A stretch of 64,000 nt of DNA from CAYFZR01 sp046760505 [NCBI: Candidatus Hydrothermarchaeota archaeon] (GTDB lineage: Archaea > CAYFZR01). Position 1 is the first letter of the stretch. Every line of letters begins with the position of its first letter. The translations under genes were made by a program, and so were the position numbers. The notes below the pieces were generated by a model that was given only the letters and a program-made list of their open reading frames with translations, was not told where the DNA came from and ran no database searches. Where the stretch lies: NCBI GenBank assembly GCA_046760505.1, contig JBHIEG010000004.1, positions 23,111 through 87,110 of the forward strand, read 5' to 3'. This document shows, piece after piece, positions 60,998-64,000 of the stretch.

Positions 60998-63046
60998 ATG
61001 TTTAGACCAGCGAGAATGCAAAAATTAAAAGTAGTTACTTTAGACGTGTACAAACACGATCTTGTAAGGAACCTTCATGAACTGGGAACTGTCCAACTCT
61101 ATGATCTTTCTGATAAAGTTTCGGCACCTGATTTGGCAAAGATCGTTAGAAAAGATGAACCCTCGGAAATCGGCCGCAAGGTTTCCCCCCTTCTCATGAG
61201 GATCGGAAGGGTTTTATCTATTTTTGAGTCTGCCAAACCAGAACAAAAAATAAATCCTATAAAAGCATTTTTTGCTCCTAATGAGCCCAAAAAAATAAAA
61301 ATTAAAAAGAGGGAGCCTGAGGAATTAATTGAAGAAACAAACAAAATATTGAATGATATCGAGCCGTTAGTTCAAGAACTTGAGAGAAACTTGAATTCTT
61401 TAGAAGAGAGAGGAGAACAGATTGATGCTCTTCTCAAAGTGATGGACGAGTTAAAACACATAGATGTGAATTTAGAGTTACTCTATGATGGTCCTTATGT
61501 ATCTATCTTATGTGGGTCGTTGCCCGCTGGCAAGGACTTAACCAACGTAATACTCGCCGAAGCAAACGGTGAAGCAATAACGAAAACAAAAATAATCGAC
61601 GAAGAGCATGCTATACTGGTGGTTGCCGTTTCTAAGGAGTATCTCGAAAATGTTAGTGAAGTTTTGAGAAGAGCGGGATTTGAGGCGTTTGAATTACCTT
61701 CTGGTCTAAGAGGCCATCCTTCCAAGGTAACTTCAGATTTAAAGGAAGAATTGATTGAAATAAACTCAAAAAAAGATAAAATCCTTTCCGAGATAAGAGA
61801 ACTGTCTGATAATTGGGAGGATAAATTGCTGGCAATTCAAGAAGAACTTACGATAGAGAAGGAGAGAGGAGAAGTAAGTATGAACTTCTTGAAGACTGAA
61901 AATGCCTTTATGTTGGAAGCATGGGTTACTGCAAAGAACTCTCCGGAAACTGTGAGGAAAATAGAGCATATAACGGATGGACATTGTGTAATCGAAATTT
62001 CAAATCCGATTAATGAGCCTGTAGAGGAGATTCCCGTACTCTTTGATAATCCAAAGATATTCAGGCCTTTTGAACTCTTAACCGAAACTTTTTCACCTCC
62101 AAGATACGATGAAATCGATCCTACGATAATATTTGCGATTGCATTTCTAATCTTTTATGGCTTGATGCTTTCTGATGCTTTTTACGGTATCATAATAGGA
62201 TTGATAGGTTTTGGACTTTTCAGAGGGGCTGGAAAATACAATATGGGAGTAAGAAAGTTCAGCGTAATACTAATGTCCGCAGGAGCCAGCACGGTGGTTA
62301 TAGGAGCCTTGTTGGGAGGTTGGCTGGGAGATCTACCAACAAGGTTGCATGAGGCGGGAATAATCCCTTTTAAGATACCCGCGATATGGTTTGAACCTCT
62401 TGGAAAAGAAAATATAAGTTTTCTTGGAACGGTTCAGAGCCCCCTAGTTGTTTTTCTTTTAACGGCATTGATATTCGGGCTTATCCACATAAATATTGGA
62501 GTTCTAATAGGTCTCTACCTCTCCGTAAAAAGGAAGCGATATATGGAGGCGGTAAGCGAACATTTGTGGTTATGGTTTTTCCAACCGGGCATGTACGTGC
62601 TGGTGACCTCCACGTTGTTTGGTTTGGAGTTTAGCCCTTTCATAAAGAAAATTGCAGTCCTAATAACAATAGTATCTCTGTTGATGCTTTTGGTTAGACC
62701 AGAATTCCCTTACATAGATCCAATGGGCTTTTTTGATATTACGGGTTATATAGGTGACTTTTTATCCTATGCAAGGTTACTTGCATTAGGATTGGCCACT
62801 GGAGGAATTGCTATGACGGTAAACATGCTTGCCGGAATGGTAAAAGCAACTCCTTATATTGGATTGATATTAATGGTAATAGTATTCATCGTGGGTCACA
62901 CATTTAACATGGCGATGAACGGACTTGGAGCCTTTGTTCATTCGCTTAGGTTACACTACGTAGAATTCTTCGGAAAATTTTATGAGGGCGGCGGCAAAAG
63001 ATTCACGCCCTTTAAAGTAAATCGAGAGGTTACAGTAGTGGAATAG
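60998..63046 (+). CDS. atpI: A-type ATPase stator subunit I, third paralogue
   Basis: A 682-residue subunit I: MFRPARMQKLKVVTLDVYKHDLV start, a soluble arm of about 370 residues, then about eight helices (DPTIIFAIAFLIFYGLMLSDAFYG; GDFLSYARLLALGLATGGIAMTVN with the essential arginine; HSLRLHYVEFFGKFYEGGG). ATG 60998 has AGAGGG upstream; a TTG at 60980 is in frame. It lies between atpH and the four-hairpin atpK in what looks like the main ATP synthase operon. Confidence 0.94.
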   Translation: MFRPARMQKLKVVTLDVYKHDLVRNLHELGTVQLYDLSDKVSAPDLAKIVRKDEPSEIGRKVSPLLMRIGRVLSIFESAKPEQKINPIKAFFAPNEPKKIKIKKREPEELIEETNKILNDIEPLVQELERNLNSLEERGEQIDALLKVMDELKHIDVNLELLYDGPYVSILCGSLPAGKDLTNVILAEANGEAITKTKIIDEEHAILVVAVSKEYLENVSEVLRRAGFEAFELPSGLRGHPSKVTSDLKEELIEINSKKDKILSEIRELSDNWEDKLLAIQEELTIEKERGEVSMNFLKTENAFMLEAWVTAKNSPETVRKIEHITDGHCVIEISNPINEPVEEIPVLFDNPKIFRPFELLTETFSPPRYDEIDPTIIFAIAFLIFYGLMLSDAFYGIIIGLIGFGLFRGAGKYNMGVRKFSVILMSAGASTVVIGALLGGWLGDLPTRLHEAGIIPFKIPAIWFEPLGKENISFLGTVQSPLVVFLLTALIFGLIHINIGVLIGLYLSVKRKRYMEAVSEHLWLWFFQPGMYVLVTSTLFGLEFSPFIKKIAVLITIVSLLMLLVRPEFPYIDPMGFFDITGYIGDFLSYARLLALGLATGGIAMTVNMLAGMVKATPYIGLILMVIVFIVGHTFNMAMNGLGAFVHSLRLHYVEFFGKFYEGGGKRFTPFKVNREVTVVE

Positions 63047-63057
63047 GAGGAGTTGAT

Positions 63058-64000
63058 ATGCCAATGAACCCAAATGTTGCCCTTGCAGCTGTAGGAGCAG
63101 GTCTTGCAATGGGACTCTCTGGTATTGGATCTGGAATTGGTGTAGGTATAACTGGGGCTGCTGGAACCGGTGTAATAGCTGAGGATCCCGGTAAATTTGG
63201 CACGGCTATTGTATTTCAGGCACTGCCACAAACTCAAGCCATTTATGGATTATTGACAGCGATATTAATACTTCTCGGAACCGGTTTACTGGCGGGAGCG
63301 CCAAAAACAGATTTCAATTTATTAATGGGTCTTGCCTCTTTGGGAGCAGGAATAGGAGTTGGTATGGCAGGTTTGTCTGCCATAGGACAGGGGATAGCAG
63401 CGGCAAGTGGAGTTGGAATTACAGCAGAGGCGCCGGAGATGTTCGGTAAGGGAATGGTATTCTCCGTATTGCCTGAGACCCAGGCAATCTATGGGTTACT
63501 CACGGCTATACTATTGCTTGCCTCTACCGGCGTCCTCGCCGGCGCAGGAAAAGTAGCACCTTACGAAGATTTTTACTTCCTTGCGGGCCTAGCTGGTGTA
63601 GGCGCAGGAGTTGCAGTAGGTTTAGCAGGCTTATCTGCCATAGGACAGGGGATAGCGGCCTCAGCAGGCATTGGAGCCTCCAGAGAAGTACCTGAAATAT
63701 TCGGTAAGGGAATGGTATTCTCCGTATTGCCTGAGACCCAAGCAATCTATGGGTTGCTGATTGCCATACTGCTACTAGTATTTTCAGGACTTTTAGGAAC
63801 GATTAAAGAGATTTCTCCCTTGGTTGGAGTTGCTTTAATCGGAGCAGGTGCTTCTGTAGGATTAGCGGGACTATCGGGAATAGGACAGGGAATAACTGCT
63901 GCCGGAGGAATCGGTGCGGCTGCAAAAGAGCCCGCTACAATGGGTAAAAGTCTAGTCCTCTCGGTAATGTCCGAGACGTTCGCGATATTTGGCCTGTTAA
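63058..64000 (+). CDS. atpK: A-type ATPase rotor subunit K, at least four hairpins (runs off the window)
   Basis: The 314 visible codons have no stop. ATG 63058 follows GGAGG. Four hairpins are seen, with outer-helix motifs LPQTQAIYG, LPETQAIYG, LPETQAIYG and MSETFAIFG, so three carboxylates in four hairpins. The last motif matches the final hairpin of the three-hairpin paralogue, so the gene probably ends about a dozen codons beyond the window. Hairpins 2 and 3 share 41 identical bases, evidence of recent internal duplication. Confidence 0.93.
   Translation, partial: MPMNPNVALAAVGAGLAMGLSGIGSGIGVGITGAAGTGVIAEDPGKFGTAIVFQALPQTQAIYGLLTAILILLGTGLLAGAPKTDFNLLMGLASLGAGIGVGMAGLSAIGQGIAAASGVGITAEAPEMFGKGMVFSVLPETQAIYGLLTAILLLASTGVLAGAGKVAPYEDFYFLAGLAGVGAGVAVGLAGLSAIGQGIAASAGIGASREVPEIFGKGMVFSVLPETQAIYGLLIAILLLVFSGLLGTIKEISPLVGVALIGAGASVGLAGLSGIGQGITAAGGIGAAAKEPATMGKSLVLSVMSETFAIFGLL
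63442..63520. repeat. 79-base perfect inverted repeat with 59777-59855, right arm
   Basis: This stretch of hairpin 2 in the four-hairpin atpK is identical to the reverse complement of 59777-59855. Similarity continues upstream (GGAGCAGGAATAGGAGTTGG and the following helix) with only a few changes. It indicates gene conversion or recent duplication between the two oppositely oriented genes. Confidence 0.9.

Overview
The window is about 64 kb of AT-rich, gene-dense DNA from an anaerobic archaeon, probably a euryarchaeon of the methanogen / methane- or alkane-oxidiser type. Archaeal markers are a 20S proteasome beta subunit, RNA polymerase subunit Rpo11, exosome Csl4, an ATP-dependent DNA ligase, archaeal SecDF and A-type ATPase subunits. 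The methyl-coenzyme M reductase lifestyle is inferred from methanogenesis marker protein 11 and a complete homocitrate/homoaconitase/homoisocitrate set for coenzyme B synthesis. No mcr genes are in the window. A surface multiheme cytochrome and a CcdA-type thiol transporter point to extracellular or membrane electron transfer.

Layout. 1-3.5 kb: cobamide tail genes (cobY partial, cobS, cobZ-like) and larC. 3.5-8.3 kb: a secreted-looking isoaspartyl methyltransferase, a ten-heme cytochrome, and a locus with a radical SAM/SPASM maturase, an HExxH zincin-like protein and two tiny cysteine-bearing genes. 8.3-13 kb: a KaiC-like ATPase pair and a Ni/Co ECF transporter (cbiMNQO/nikMNQO) behind a perfect palindrome. 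13-20 kb: an HxlR regulator, the first of four A-ATPase membrane-sector gene groups (I+K), a PIN-ATPase, psmB and a tRNA-Arg that overlaps it. 20.9-29.9 kb: a nine-gene minus-strand operon for coenzyme B precursors and MCR-related functions, ending with an unassigned thiamine-diphosphate enzyme. 30-36 kb: a tRNA with CAT anticodon, transporter, UPF0282, DUF2178/HTH pair and unknown genes. 36-45 kb: exosome/Rpo11/RNase III-like operon, DNA ligase, aminotransferase, M42 peptidase. 45-52.7 kb: UppS, thioredoxin-CcdA, PyrBI, DUF131-SecF-SecD, a thioredoxin-V4R protein. 52.6-64 kb: three further groups of A-ATPase membrane/stalk genes.

The two most striking features are (i) four A-ATPase rotor (K) genes encoding one, two, three and at least four hairpins, with three stator I genes and two membrane-anchored C subunits, one fused to a winged helix, and (ii) the thiamine-diphosphate enzyme translationally coupled to aksF, a good candidate for the 2-oxosuberate decarboxylase step. 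A third is the small radical-SAM peptide locus near 6-8 kb, whose tiny Cys-rich gene lies behind a palindrome of the same form as the one upstream of the Ni/Co transporter.
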